Part shown: positions 17,957 to 25,820 of the stretch, piece by piece
Layout of the letters: each line of letters begins with the position of its first letter
Position numbering within the stretch: position 1 is the stretch's first letter
DNA from: Bradyrhizobium sp. AUGA SZCCT0158
GTDB taxonomy: Bacteria > Pseudomonadota > Alphaproteobacteria > Rhizobiales > Xanthobacteraceae
Reading direction: 5' to 3'
Length of the DNA stretch: 64,000 bases
Assembly (NCBI RefSeq): GCF_018130065.1
Contig: NZ_JAFCME010000006.1
Coordinates: forward strand, 1 to 64,000
The notes under the pieces: generated by a model
What the model was told of the DNA's origin: nothing
The model's input: only the letters and a program-made list of their open reading frames with translations
The model's database searches: none
Made by a program: the position numbers and the translations under genes

Positions 17957-19276
17957 ATGGTCGCACCCCTGAAAGTGGGCATCGCGGGGCTCGGCACTGT
18001 TGGCGCCGAAGTCGTCCGCCTCATCGAAGCACAGGCGCGCACCCTATCGGCGCGCAGTGGACGCGGCGTGAAGGTCGTCGCCGTCACCGCGCGCTCCAAG
18101 GTGAAGAAGCGCAAGCTCGATCTGCGCGGCATCGAATGGGTCAAAAGCCCGCTGGCGCTGGCCAATCACCCCGGCATCGATTGCTTCGTCGAACTGATGG
18201 GCGGTTCCGGCGATCCGGCGCTGTCGGCGATCGAAGCCGCGCTCAAATCAGGCAAGTCGGTGGTGACCGCCAACAAGGCGCTGATCGCCAAGCACGGCGT
18301 GCGGCTGGCGAAAGCCGCCGAGAAGCATGGCGGCGCGCTGAACTACGAGGCGGCGGTGGGGGCTGCGATCCCCGTCATCAAGACCCTGCGCGAGGGGCTG
18401 GCCGGCACGTCAGTCAATCGCGTCTATGGCATCCTCAACGGCACCTGCAATTACATCCTGACCCGGATGGAGCAGGAGGGCCTGTCGTTTGCCGAATGCC
18501 TGAAGGACGCGCAGCGGCTCGGCTATGCCGAGGCCAATCCGTCGTTCGACGTCGATGGCCACGACACCGCCCAAAAGCTTGCGATCCTGGCCAGCCTCGC
18601 GTTCGGCACGAAGGTTGCACAGAGCGCGGTGTACGTCGAAGGAATCTCCTCGATCGCGCCGGAAGATCTGCGCGCCGCTGAGGAACTCGGCTATCGGGTC
18701 AAATTGCTTGGGGTCGCGGTGCGGACGGCGAAGGGTATCGAACAGCGCGTGCATCCGACCATGGTGCCGAAATCCTCCTCGATTGCGCAAGTCATGGGCG
18801 TCACCAACGCCGTCACCATCGACGGCGAGGGCATTCCGCCGATCACACTGGTCGGCCCGGGCGCCGGAGGTGCGGCTACCGCGTCCGCCGTCGTTGCCGA
18901 CATCGCCGATGTCGCGCGCGGGATTCGCGCCAATCCGTTCGGACGCCCGGTTGAGCGCCTGCGCGCGACCACAAAAGCGCCGATGGAACGCCATGAGGGC
19001 GGCTATTATATCCGCCTGATGGCGCGCGACCTCGCTGGAACCGCTGCCACCATCGCGACCCGTCTGGCGGAACAGAAGATATCGCTGGAATCGATCGTAC
19101 AGCGTCATCCCGACGGCGTTGACGCCAACGGATCGACCAAGAAAACGTCACCGGTTCCGGTTATTCTGATTACCTATGCAACCTCGGAAGATGCGGTCTA
19201 TCGTGCGCTGGAAGCGGTGCAGCGCGACAAGGTGATCAGCGGCCGGCCGCAGGTGATACGGATCGAGAAGAACTAG
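17957..19276 (+). CDS. hom: Homoserine dehydrogenase
   Basis: A 439-residue enzyme that reduces aspartate semialdehyde to homoserine for threonine and methionine. The NAD(P) motif is GIAGLGTVGAEV at the N-terminus, then KSVVTANKALIAKHG and GILNGTCNYILTRME, with catalytic residues around AEANPSFDVDGHDTAQKLAILASLAFG. The C-terminal about 80 residues (YYIRLMARDLAGTAATIATRLAEQKISLESIVQ) form an ACT domain for feedback control. ATG 17957 is preferred over an in-frame TTG at 17951. The gene is 79 bases after the aminotransferase and 108 bases before glpX. Confidence 0.94.
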   Translation: MVAPLKVGIAGLGTVGAEVVRLIEAQARTLSARSGRGVKVVAVTARSKVKKRKLDLRGIEWVKSPLALANHPGIDCFVELMGGSGDPALSAIEAALKSGKSVVTANKALIAKHGVRLAKAAEKHGGALNYEAAVGAAIPVIKTLREGLAGTSVNRVYGILNGTCNYILTRMEQEGLSFAECLKDAQRLGYAEANPSFDVDGHDTAQKLAILASLAFGTKVAQSAVYVEGISSIAPEDLRAAEELGYRVKLLGVAVRTAKGIEQRVHPTMVPKSSSIAQVMGVTNAVTIDGEGIPPITLVGPGAGGAATASAVVADIADVARGIRANPFGRPVERLRATTKAPMERHEGGYYIRLMARDLAGTAATIATRLAEQKISLESIVQRHPDGVDANGSTKKTSPVPVILITYATSEDAVYRALEAVQRDKVISGRPQVIRIEKN

Positions 19277-19384
19277 CGCGCAATCCCCCGGGTCGCGCAC
19301 ACGCGCGATCCCCAGATTGTGCGCCACAAGAAACTGATATGCGGACCGAATGGTGCGCTGTGAAGACTCAAAGGAGTGCTTGGT

Positions 19385-20383
19385 ATGTCGACCCATATTT
19401 CCGTTCCGCCGCAGCTGTTGCTCGAGCGCATTCTTACGCTTGAAATCGTGCGGGTAACGGAACGCGCTGCGGTTTCGGCCGCGCGTTTGCGTGGCCACGG
19501 CCAGGAAAAGGCGGCCGACCAGGCTGCGGTCGACGCGATGCGGCGCGAACTCAACAAGCTGCCGATCGAAGGCACCATCGTGATCGGCGAGGGCGAGCGC
19601 GACGAGGCGCCGATGCTGTTTATCGGCGAGAAGGTGGGCCTCAACGCCGGCCCGCAGGTCGACATCGCCGTGGATCCGCTCGAAGGCACCACGCTGTGCG
19701 CCAAGAACATGCCGGGCGCGATCGCGACCATGGCGATGGCCGATGGCGGCACGCTGCTGCACGCGCCCGACGTCTACATGCAAAAGCTCGCGGTCGGTCC
19801 CGGTTACGCCAAGGGCGTGGTCGAACTTGACGCTTCGCCCGCCGACAATGTGCGCCGGCTCGCCAAAGCAAAGGGCGTCGATCCCGCGGCCATCACCGTG
19901 CTGGTGCTCGATCGTCCGCGCCACGCCGACATCATTGCCGGCGTTCGCAGCACGGGCGCCGCGGTGCGGTTGATCACCGACGGCGACGTCGCCGGCGTAA
20001 TCCATTGCGCCGACCCTGACAATACCGGCGTCGACATGTATATCGGCACGGGCGGTGCGCCCGAGGGCGTGCTGGCAGCAGCGGCGTTGCGCTGCATCGG
20101 CGGCCAGATGCAGTGCCGCCTGATCCTCGACTCCGAGGAAAAGCGCGAGCGCGCCCACAAGATGGGCGTCACCGATCCCAAGATGATTTACGGCATCGAG
20201 GACATGGCGCGGGGCGACTGCCTGTTCGCGGCGACCGGCGTTACCACCGGTTCCCTGCTCTCCGGCGTCAAGTTCCGCAAGGACGTCATCGAAACCGAAA
20301 CCGTCGTGATGCGTTCGGTCACTGGTACTGTCCGCTACATCAAGGCCGAGCACCGGCAGCTGGACAAGTTCCACCTCGACTGA
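19385..20383 (+). CDS. glpX: Class II fructose-1,6-bisphosphatase
   Basis: A 332-residue GlpX-type phosphatase acting in gluconeogenesis and, in autotrophic relatives, the Calvin cycle. It shows GEGERDEAPMLFIGEKVG, the metal-binding DPLEGTTLCAKNMPGAI, and MADGGTLLHAPDVYMQKL. GTGGAPEGVLAAAALRC and the ending GTVRYIKAEH are also typical. AAGGAG at 19371-19376 lies eight bases before the ATG at 19385 and decides that start over an upstream GTG at 19376. It follows hom in the same direction. Confidence 0.94.
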   Translation: MSTHISVPPQLLLERILTLEIVRVTERAAVSAARLRGHGQEKAADQAAVDAMRRELNKLPIEGTIVIGEGERDEAPMLFIGEKVGLNAGPQVDIAVDPLEGTTLCAKNMPGAIATMAMADGGTLLHAPDVYMQKLAVGPGYAKGVVELDASPADNVRRLAKAKGVDPAAITVLVLDRPRHADIIAGVRSTGAAVRLITDGDVAGVIHCADPDNTGVDMYIGTGGAPEGVLAAAALRCIGGQMQCRLILDSEEKRERAHKMGVTDPKMIYGIEDMARGDCLFAATGVTTGSLLSGVKFRKDVIETETVVMRSVTGTVRYIKAEHRQLDKFHLD

Positions 20384-20394
20384 GGAACATGCAT

Positions 20395-20844
20395 ATGGCT
20401 GGAGAAATCATCATCCGGCCGATCGGCGAAGACGAACGCGCGGCGTGGAATCCGCTGTGGGACAGCTATCTCGCCTTCTACAAGACGGCGCTGACGCAGG
20501 ACGTCAGCGATCTTGCCTGGTCGCGGTTTCACGATCCGGACGAGACGATGTTTGCGCTCGGCGGCTATGTCGATGGCCGGCTCGCCGGGTTCGCGCACTA
20601 CCTGTTCCATCGCTCGACCTGGGCGCCGAAGCGATACTGTTACCTCGAAGATCTGTACGTCGCGGATGACGCGCGCCGCCATGGGCTCGGGCGTGCGCTG
20701 ATCGAGGCGGTGTATCAAAAGGCCGAGGCGGCGGGGGCAAGCCGGGTCTATTGGCTGACGCAATCCAGCAACGCGCAGGCGCGTGCGCTCTACGACAAGG
20801 TTGCCGACAATCTCGGATTCATCCAATACCGAAAGGTGATTTAG
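20395..20844 (+). CDS. GNAT-family N-acetyltransferase
   Basis: A 149-residue acetyltransferase. Beta-strand 4 and the acetyl-CoA loop read YLEDLYVADDARRHGLGRALIEAV, with the RxxGxG/A motif. The later YWLTQSSNAQARALYDKVA block binds the CoA tail. It starts 11 bases after the glpX stop; a second in-frame ATG lies at 20389. It may be cotranscribed with glpX. The acetyl acceptor is unknown. Confidence 0.87.
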   Translation: MAGEIIIRPIGEDERAAWNPLWDSYLAFYKTALTQDVSDLAWSRFHDPDETMFALGGYVDGRLAGFAHYLFHRSTWAPKRYCYLEDLYVADDARRHGLGRALIEAVYQKAEAAGASRVYWLTQSSNAQARALYDKVADNLGFIQYRKVI

Positions 20845-20849
20845 TCGTC

Positions 20850-20922
20850 GTCGTTCCGGGGCGCGAAGCGAACCCGGAACCTCGAGATTCCGGGTCGCAT
20901 GTTCGATGCGCCCCGGAATGAC
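20850..20922. repeat. Dispersed double-stem palindromic repeat
   Basis: Outer arms with GTTCCGGGGCG and CGCCCCGGAATGAC pair around an inner stem with CCCGGAACCTCGAGATTCCGGG. This is the REP/BIME-like layout often found between Bradyrhizobium genes. It begins six bases after the GNAT stop and ends 29 bases before the HAD gene. Confidence 0.75.
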
Positions 20923-20950
20923 AACAACAACAAAAAAACAGGGAGCAAGC

Positions 20951-21670
20951 ATGTCCGATATTTCCGCCGTCAAGGCCCTGGTGTTCGATGTGTTCGGCAC
21001 CGTCGTCGACTGGCGCAGCAGCCTGATCGCGGATTTTACAAAGTGGTCCGAGAAGCGCGGCATCGAGGCGGACTGGACCGCGCTCGTTGACGGCTGGCGC
21101 GCGGTCTATTCGGCCTCGATGGATGAAGTGAGAAAGCATCCCGAACGCGGCTACATGATCCTCGACACGCTGCACCGGCAATCGCTGGAAAAGCTGGTCG
21201 CGCAGCTCGGCATATCAGGCCTCGACGACGCCGATTTGCATTACCTCACCATGGGCTGGCACCGCCTGCATCCCTGGCCGGACAGCGTCGCCGGCCTGAC
21301 GCGGCTGAAGACAAAATACATCATCTCGCCGCTGTCCAACGGCAACGTCGCGCTCTTGACCAACATGGCGAAATTCGCCGGCCTGCCGTGGGACCTGATC
21401 ATGTCGGCCGAACTGTTCGAGCACTACAAGCCCGATCCCGAAACCTATCTCGGCGCGGCAAAACTGCTGTGTCTGCCGCCGGAGCAGGTGATGATGGTCG
21501 CCGCGCATAACCAGGATTTGAAAGCCGCGCAGAAGTACGGTTTGAAAACCGCCTTCGTCGCGCGCCCGACCGAATACGGCCCCCTGCAGAAATACGATTT
21601 CGAAGCCACGGGCGACTGGGACATTGTTGCGAAGGATTTTGGCCGCATTGCAGACAGGATGGGCTGTTAG
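20951..21670 (+). CDS. Haloacid dehalogenase type II
   Basis: A 239-residue HAD-superfamily protein. Motif I is VFDVFGTVVDWRSS with the nucleophile Asp (near residue 13). Motif II is ISPLSNGN, and the Lys and Asp motifs are HYKPDPETY and MVAAHNQDLKAAQKYGLKTAFVARP. The DVFGTVVDW signature places it with (S)-2-haloacid dehalogenases. GGGAG lies before the ATG. It is flanked by a palindromic repeat and a toxin-antitoxin pair, so it sits in an accessory stretch. Confidence 0.88.
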   Translation: MSDISAVKALVFDVFGTVVDWRSSLIADFTKWSEKRGIEADWTALVDGWRAVYSASMDEVRKHPERGYMILDTLHRQSLEKLVAQLGISGLDDADLHYLTMGWHRLHPWPDSVAGLTRLKTKYIISPLSNGNVALLTNMAKFAGLPWDLIMSAELFEHYKPDPETYLGAAKLLCLPPEQVMMVAAHNQDLKAAQKYGLKTAFVARPTEYGPLQKYDFEATGDWDIVAKDFGRIADRMGC

Positions 21671-21731
21671 CCAGTAGCCCGTAAGAGTGGAGCGGGCTCA
21701 CAATGCTGCGCTCATCCGGCTACGCTAGCCG

Positions 21732-22025
21732 TCACTTCGTTCCCGATCCCGTGAGCGGCCGACGAGATGTGTGGCGCATCCTCTGGATGATAACTTCGTG
21801 GCCGGTGACGCGATAGAAAATCAGATAGGGATATGGGCTGACGGTGAGGCGCCTCACACCAGGAATGTCGGTCGCTTGCCCCGCGTGAGGGTGCTGCTCC
21901 AGCAAGAGGAACAGAGCCTGAATTCGCCCTCGCATGTGGTTTGCGGATTGGGGCGAGTCCGCCTCGATATAGTCAAGCGCCTGTTCGATCTGCGCCGCCG
22001 CGCGGCTTGTAACGCGCAGCTTCAC
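21732..22025 (-). CDS. RelE/ParE-family toxin
   Basis: A 97-residue toxin of the ParE/RelE superfamily, starting MKLRVTSRAAAQIEQALDYI. The core is HPHAGQATDIPGVRRLTVSPYPYLIFYRVTGHEVIIQRMRHTSRRP, with the YLIFYRV strand and final Arg/His residues characteristic of the family. It overlaps the antitoxin by four bases (22022-22025), the usual coupled layout, antitoxin first. The family either cleaves mRNA or poisons gyrase; which one cannot be told here. Confidence 0.88.
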   Translation of the reverse strand: MKLRVTSRAAAQIEQALDYIEADSPQSANHMRGRIQALFLLLEQHPHAGQATDIPGVRRLTVSPYPYLIFYRVTGHEVIIQRMRHTSRRPLTGSGTK

Positions 22026-22249
22026 ACGGGGCGCTTCGCCAGCAGGGAGCGAATCTGTTCGTCCGTAGCGAACTCGCCCCGGGCGATCTCCGCATCTGCG
22101 TCGGCAATGTCGGCGTGTTCCTCGGGCGTCAACTGGATGATCGGTTGCTCTTCGCCGGCCACCTGTAGAAGCAGGCGCGCGAGCTCGTCCTGGACCTCAG
22201 CGGGGAGGGTTTGGATGCTTTCGACGGCACGTTCAAGCAGCTTGGTCAT
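22022..22249 (-). CDS. Antitoxin of the RelE/ParE pair
   Basis: A 75-residue acidic, helical protein: MTKLLERAVESIQTLPAEVQDELARLLL, then a segment with ADIADADAEIARGEF that matches the typical toxin-wrapping C-terminal motif of rhizobial antitoxins. It is the first gene of a two-gene operon. The antitoxin-toxin complex normally represses its own promoter, which would lie upstream of 22249. Confidence 0.85.
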   Translation of the reverse strand: MTKLLERAVESIQTLPAEVQDELARLLLQVAGEEQPIIQLTPEEHADIADADAEIARGEFATDEQIRSLLAKRPV

Positions 22250-22260
22250 GGCTCAAAGAT

Positions 22261-22289
22261 AATCCTTTCGCCCGCTCGGCGAAAGGATT
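22261..22289 (-). terminator. Strong stem-loop between the chemoreceptor-like gene and the toxin operon
   Basis: AATCCTTTCGCC pairs perfectly with GGCGAAAGGATT around a five-base loop. It lies 37 bases past the stop of the chemoreceptor-like gene and 12 bases upstream of the antitoxin start. There is only a weak T-rich tail, so termination is likely but not certain; it may also shape the toxin-operon leader. Confidence 0.6.
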
Positions 22290-22325
22290 TCGAGCAAAAT
22301 TTGTTCTGGTGGCTGCGCACCGGAG

Positions 22326-23411
22326 CTACGTCGCCGCGCTCAATATCACCCCATACCAGCCAAGCCCCCGATACGTCTCGTACCCCGGCGTCGCGTGAAA
22401 CGCGACCAGCGTGCCTGATCGGTCCTGGTAGAAACCGCTGCGCCGTCCATCCAGTGAAAGCTGCACGCGCTCGCTGAGGATGCCCTGGCCGTCGGAGGCT
22501 GCGATGACGCGGAATTGCGAATCGACCAGCAGCACGCGGGCCTTGTCGGCGGCGCCGACGCGCACGCCCTGGACAATGGCGCGGGCCCGCGCTTCCCAAT
22601 CGAAATGGATCGCCAGAATGCCGGTCGCGGCGGCGTTCGCCCTGCCACCGGTGCGCACGCTGGCGCAATAGGTGGCGACCTGGGCATGGCCGAGCAGGGG
22701 CTGGGATTCGACGTCGCCTGCGACATAGTCGTCGCCCGTTCGCAAAGCCCGCGCGTCGCGAAACCATTTGGTCGACGCCACGTTCTGGCCGACGACGCCG
22801 TAGCGATCCGCCCGCCCGTTGGCCAGCACGTTGCCGTCGAGATCGCAGAGCCACAGATCCAGATACACGGTGTAGGCGCCAAGAATCACCGCGAGGCGCT
22901 CCGAGACATGGGCTACGGCCGAAGCATCGGGGGAGGCGGCGCAGTCGACGACGGCTGAATCGGTGGCCCACCAGCGCACATCGCAGGTGCGCTCATAGAG
23001 GTTGCGGTCGATCAACTCGATGGCGTTGAGCGACAGATCCACCATGCGCTCGCCGCGCGACCGGTCGCTCATTCGCGCGATCGAGTTCATCAGATCGCCG
23101 GTGCGGTTGGTGAGCTGGCTCTCGAGCTCCCGCGCAATGGTCTCGACCTGCTGTCCGACATTGCGGACTTCCTGCGCGACCACGGCAAAGCCGGCGCCTT
23201 GCGCGCCGGCGCGCGAGCTTTCGATCAACGCGTTCAGCGCCAGCATCTTCATCTGGTTGGTGATCTTCTGGATCGATCTGGTCTTGTCGCAGGCGACCTG
23301 GTTGACCTCGGCAGTGAGCCGCGAGATCAGCGCGGAGATGTCGGATTCATCCGTGTCGGTCGCTGAATAGGCCGCGGTTTTGGCGGTCGATCTTGCAAGC
23401 GCGACGGACAT
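22326..23411 (-). CDS. Soluble chemoreceptor-like protein with C-terminal PDC/Cache-like sensor
   Basis: A 361-residue protein. Residues about 48-90 carry the tip of a methyl-accepting signalling domain (LALNALIESSRAGAQG, FAVVAQEVRNVGQQ), the CheA/CheW contact region. The rest of the long four-helix cytoplasmic bundle is short or missing. After it, about residues 140-355 resemble a PDC/Cache sensor fold (VYLDLWLCDLDGNVLANGRADRYG; DYVAGDVESQPLLGHAQVATY). No transmembrane segment or signal peptide is visible, so it should be cytosolic. In usual receptors the sensor comes first, so the order here is reversed. No other che gene is nearby. Confidence 0.75.
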   Translation of the reverse strand: MSVALARSTAKTAAYSATDTDESDISALISRLTAEVNQVACDKTRSIQKITNQMKMLALNALIESSRAGAQGAGFAVVAQEVRNVGQQVETIARELESQLTNRTGDLMNSIARMSDRSRGERMVDLSLNAIELIDRNLYERTCDVRWWATDSAVVDCAASPDASAVAHVSERLAVILGAYTVYLDLWLCDLDGNVLANGRADRYGVVGQNVASTKWFRDARALRTGDDYVAGDVESQPLLGHAQVATYCASVRTGGRANAAATGILAIHFDWEARARAIVQGVRVGAADKARVLLVDSQFRVIAASDGQGILSERVQLSLDGRRSGFYQDRSGTLVAFHATPGYETYRGLGWYGVILSAAT

Positions 23412-23599
23412 TTCGAATTTCCTCTGCCTTCGCCCCCTCGATCGATCTCCTGCAGAGCGAATCGGGATTTAGGTGGGCGCACGTTCCCTCCGTTGTCGCG
23501 AGTCTTGCCTAATAGGTGGTTTAATTTTGAGGTCCGCTTGGGTAGTTGTACGGAGGTGAATTGCACGTTGTTTGTGCAGGTCATTTTTTAGGCAGTGGC

Positions 23600-23624
23600 C
23601 GGGCTCCGCGGGATGCGAAGCCCG
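23600..23624 (-). other. Hairpin downstream of the double-glycine peptide gene
   Basis: CGGGCT (23600-23605) pairs with AGCCCG (23619-23624). It lies 31 bases past the stop of the peptide gene on the minus strand. There is no T-run in that direction, so it may be a weak terminator or a processing site. Confidence 0.3.
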
Positions 23625-23654
23625 ACGGGTGTGGTCGGGGTCGCCGGCGCTGGC

Positions 23655-23789
23655 TCAATAGATCTTCTTCGGGACCGGGGGCGGGGAAAAGGGATTGAAC
23701 GGCAGGGTGCCGTTGCCCAGCTTGCCGCCGGTCACCGCGTCCAGTTTTTTTGCGGTCAGTTCGATCGGCTTTTCGTTCGCGCGTTCCAT
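23655..23789 (-). CDS. Short peptide with double-glycine (bacteriocin-type) leader
   Basis: A 44-residue peptide. Its leader ends in ELTAKKLDAVTGG, matching the E-L-x4-L-x2-V-x-G-G pattern recognised by C39 peptidase/ABC exporters of bacteriocins and related peptides. Cleavage after Gly22 would release a 22-residue core, KLGNGTLPFNPFSPPP plus VPKKIY, rich in proline (six) and without cysteine. AGGAGA lies six bases upstream of the ATG on the coding strand, which supports it as a real gene; longer in-frame starts lack such a site. It is on the same strand as the chemoreceptor-like gene 243 bases downstream. No exporter or modifying enzyme is found in the window. Function unknown. Confidence 0.7.
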   Translation of the reverse strand: MERANEKPIELTAKKLDAVTGGKLGNGTLPFNPFSPPPVPKKIY

Positions 23790-24070
23790 GTTGCTTCTCC
23801 TGTTGCTGTCCCGGTGCAACATTGCATCGGTCTGATCAGGACAATGACGGCTCGGCGACGGCGGCGCTGTTCCCTGGGTGACAATCGAAGCGGCAACAGC
23901 CGGCGGGCGGATTGGAGCCGACCTGTCCGACGTCGCTCGCAGAAGGCGCAATCCGTGCTGCGTGCTACTCCGACCAAAGCCCAATAGTGTGGCAGCATCT
24001 TCCGGCGGATATTGCGGTAAGCTTTCGCCGGAAAAACCCGCGCCCGCTGGGCAAGAAAGGGTGGTCGATC

Positions 24071-24496
24071 ATGCCAGATCCCGTCGCCTTGTTCGCCACC
24101 GTCGTTCTGCTGTTTCCGATGGGTTATTTCCTTTTGGCGGCGCCGGCCTTTCTGCTGGTGTCGCTCGACATCCCGCCGGTCACCCAGCTGTTGCGCGGCA
24201 TGTTCAGTTCCTATTTCCTGATGGTGGCCATTGCCGGCGCCATCGGGACGGTCGCCGTTGGCTTGACGGGCCGGCTGTTTGTCGCCCTTGCTATTGCATC
24301 GATCGCGGCTTTCGCGGTCTGGACGCGTCGCTGGTTTCTGCAGCGGTGGGATGCGCAGCTCCGAGCCAGGGACGCCGGCGACGCCGAGGCGGTACGCCGG
24401 TTGCGGCGGCTGCACTGGGGCGGCATGCTGTGCAACGCGGCAGAACTCGCCGTTATCCTGATCAGCATTCCCTACGTCGTCGTCACGCCGGCTTGA
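24071..24496 (+). CDS. Membrane protein of unknown function
   Basis: A 141-residue hydrophobic protein starting MPDPVALFATVVLLFPMGYFLL, with AGAAAGGG-like AAGAAAGGG upstream. About four transmembrane helices are predicted (residues 7-30, 42-62, 66-83 and 116-136). A charged loop between the third and fourth helices is RRWFLQRWDAQLRARDAGDAEAVRRLRRLHWGGM. That HW-G-M-x-N segment resembles membrane proteins annotated as DUF4149-like or 'nodulation/septum' proteins, but I cannot place it. It is divergent from the double-glycine peptide gene, so the two may share a promoter region. Confidence 0.6.
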   Translation: MPDPVALFATVVLLFPMGYFLLAAPAFLLVSLDIPPVTQLLRGMFSSYFLMVAIAGAIGTVAVGLTGRLFVALAIASIAAFAVWTRRWFLQRWDAQLRARDAGDAEAVRRLRRLHWGGMLCNAAELAVILISIPYVVVTPA

Positions 24497-24596
24497 TCAG
24501 GGCCGCAGGGCGGTTCCGCCGTTCCATCACCCAACAAGGTTACGTAGAAGTCCGGAGCGAAGCCGGCTTCGTAGCAATCTCCCGTTAGGGAGGTTT

Positions 24597-24644
24597 GCGT
24601 ACAATTGCGCGTTATTGATTGCATTGCTCGGAATGATTGTACGC
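24597..24644. promoter_or_regulatory. Split 9-bp inverted repeat upstream of the HD-GYP gene
   Basis: GCGTACAAT (24597-24605) is repeated exactly in inverted form as ATTGTACGC (24636-24644), 30 bases apart, ending 54 bases before the HD-GYP start. Two further small palindromes lie upstream (24559-24570 and 24579-24592). The spacing suits a pair of operator half-sites or a long-range hairpin in the leader. Confidence 0.4.
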
Positions 24645-24698
24645 CGTTACCTTCGCTGAACCGGAAAGACCGCAGAGGCGGCTTTCACAGGTGGCACC

Positions 24699-25739
24699 AT
24701 GCTTGTTCATTTCGTGACGGATGAGCCTGCGAAAATTCCAGCCATCCGCGCGATGCTGGAACCGCAGTATGATGTTCAGTCCCAACTGCTGGGGGCCGCC
24801 AGCGCGAAGATCAGCTCAAGCGGCGTATTGATGATTGACGCCGATCTGCGCAAGCCAGTTCCTGTGGAACAGATTAAGCGCGTGCTGCAGGACCTGCGTA
24901 GCGCTTCGGAAAAGCTGTTTGTCGTTCAGAGCCATCTGCACCACATGGTGGCGCAGGCGTATGCACTTGGCGCGACCGCCGTGGTTTCGCGTCCAAAGGA
25001 AATCATTTCGAAACTGGAGCAAATCGACGTCGCCCAGAAAGCGGCGCAGGCCGGCATCGCCGTTGCATCCACCGAGATCACCAGTGGTGCGGCGGCCTTC
25101 GCATCCATGTTCTCGGCGATACGCGAGGGCAAACCGATAACGCTTTCGAGTGCCGAGGACGCCACATCGGAGATCATCAACGGTATCGAGCAAAACGGAC
25201 TTGGCGTCTGGCTCGACGACGTGCGCCGCTATCACCAAGGCACGTTCCAGCACTGCCTGCTGGTAACGGGCGTGGCGGTCGGCTTCGCTCTGAGCATCAA
25301 GTTCTCCAACGCAGACGTAAAGCGGCTCGGATTGGCCGCCACGCTGCACGATGTCGGCAAGGCACGCATTCCCCTGGCTATTCTCGACAAGCCCGGACGT
25401 CTTGATCCGGACGAAGAAGAGATCATGAAGCGCCATCCGATTATCGGTTACGAACTATTGAAGGCTCTGCCGGGAATTAGCCCGGAGACTCTGGATGGCG
25501 TGAGGCACCATCACGAGTTTCTGGACGGCTCCGGTTATCCCGATGCGCTGACGGCGCCGGAGATTTCCGACCTCGTACGATTGCTGACGATATCCGACAT
25601 CTTCGCCGCGCTCATCGAGGCGCGGCCATACAGACCGCCAATGTCCCGGCAGGATGCCTACAATATCCTGTGCGCCATGGATGGAAAGCTGGAACGGTCG
25701 CTCGTGAAGGCGTTTCAGAGCGTGGCGCTAAAGGCATGA
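24699..25739 (+). CDS. HD-GYP-domain phosphodiesterase-like protein
   Basis: A 346-residue protein. The N-terminal about 120 residues look like a degenerate receiver-type domain (MLVHFVTDEPAKIPAIRAML; LMIDADLRKPVPVEQI) without a clear phospho-acceptor Asp pocket. The C-terminal HD-GYP domain has HDVGKARIPLAILDKPGRL near residue 216, RHPIIGYELL, HHHEFLDGSGYP and SDIFAALIEARPYR. The core residues for metal and cyclic-di-GMP hydrolysis (HD, H, DGSGYP) are present. It is followed by a DUF2336 gene after 81 bases, and that pair may form one signalling unit. Confidence 0.85.
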   Translation: MLVHFVTDEPAKIPAIRAMLEPQYDVQSQLLGAASAKISSSGVLMIDADLRKPVPVEQIKRVLQDLRSASEKLFVVQSHLHHMVAQAYALGATAVVSRPKEIISKLEQIDVAQKAAQAGIAVASTEITSGAAAFASMFSAIREGKPITLSSAEDATSEIINGIEQNGLGVWLDDVRRYHQGTFQHCLLVTGVAVGFALSIKFSNADVKRLGLAATLHDVGKARIPLAILDKPGRLDPDEEEIMKRHPIIGYELLKALPGISPETLDGVRHHHEFLDGSGYPDALTAPEISDLVRLLTISDIFAALIEARPYRPPMSRQDAYNILCAMDGKLERSLVKAFQSVALKA

Positions 25740-25820
25740 CCCACAACTGCAGAATGAGGTTTGCGCCGTTTTCTGCAAGGCAATTTCAGCCCGGACTTTT
25801 CACATGGAGCTAGACTAGCC

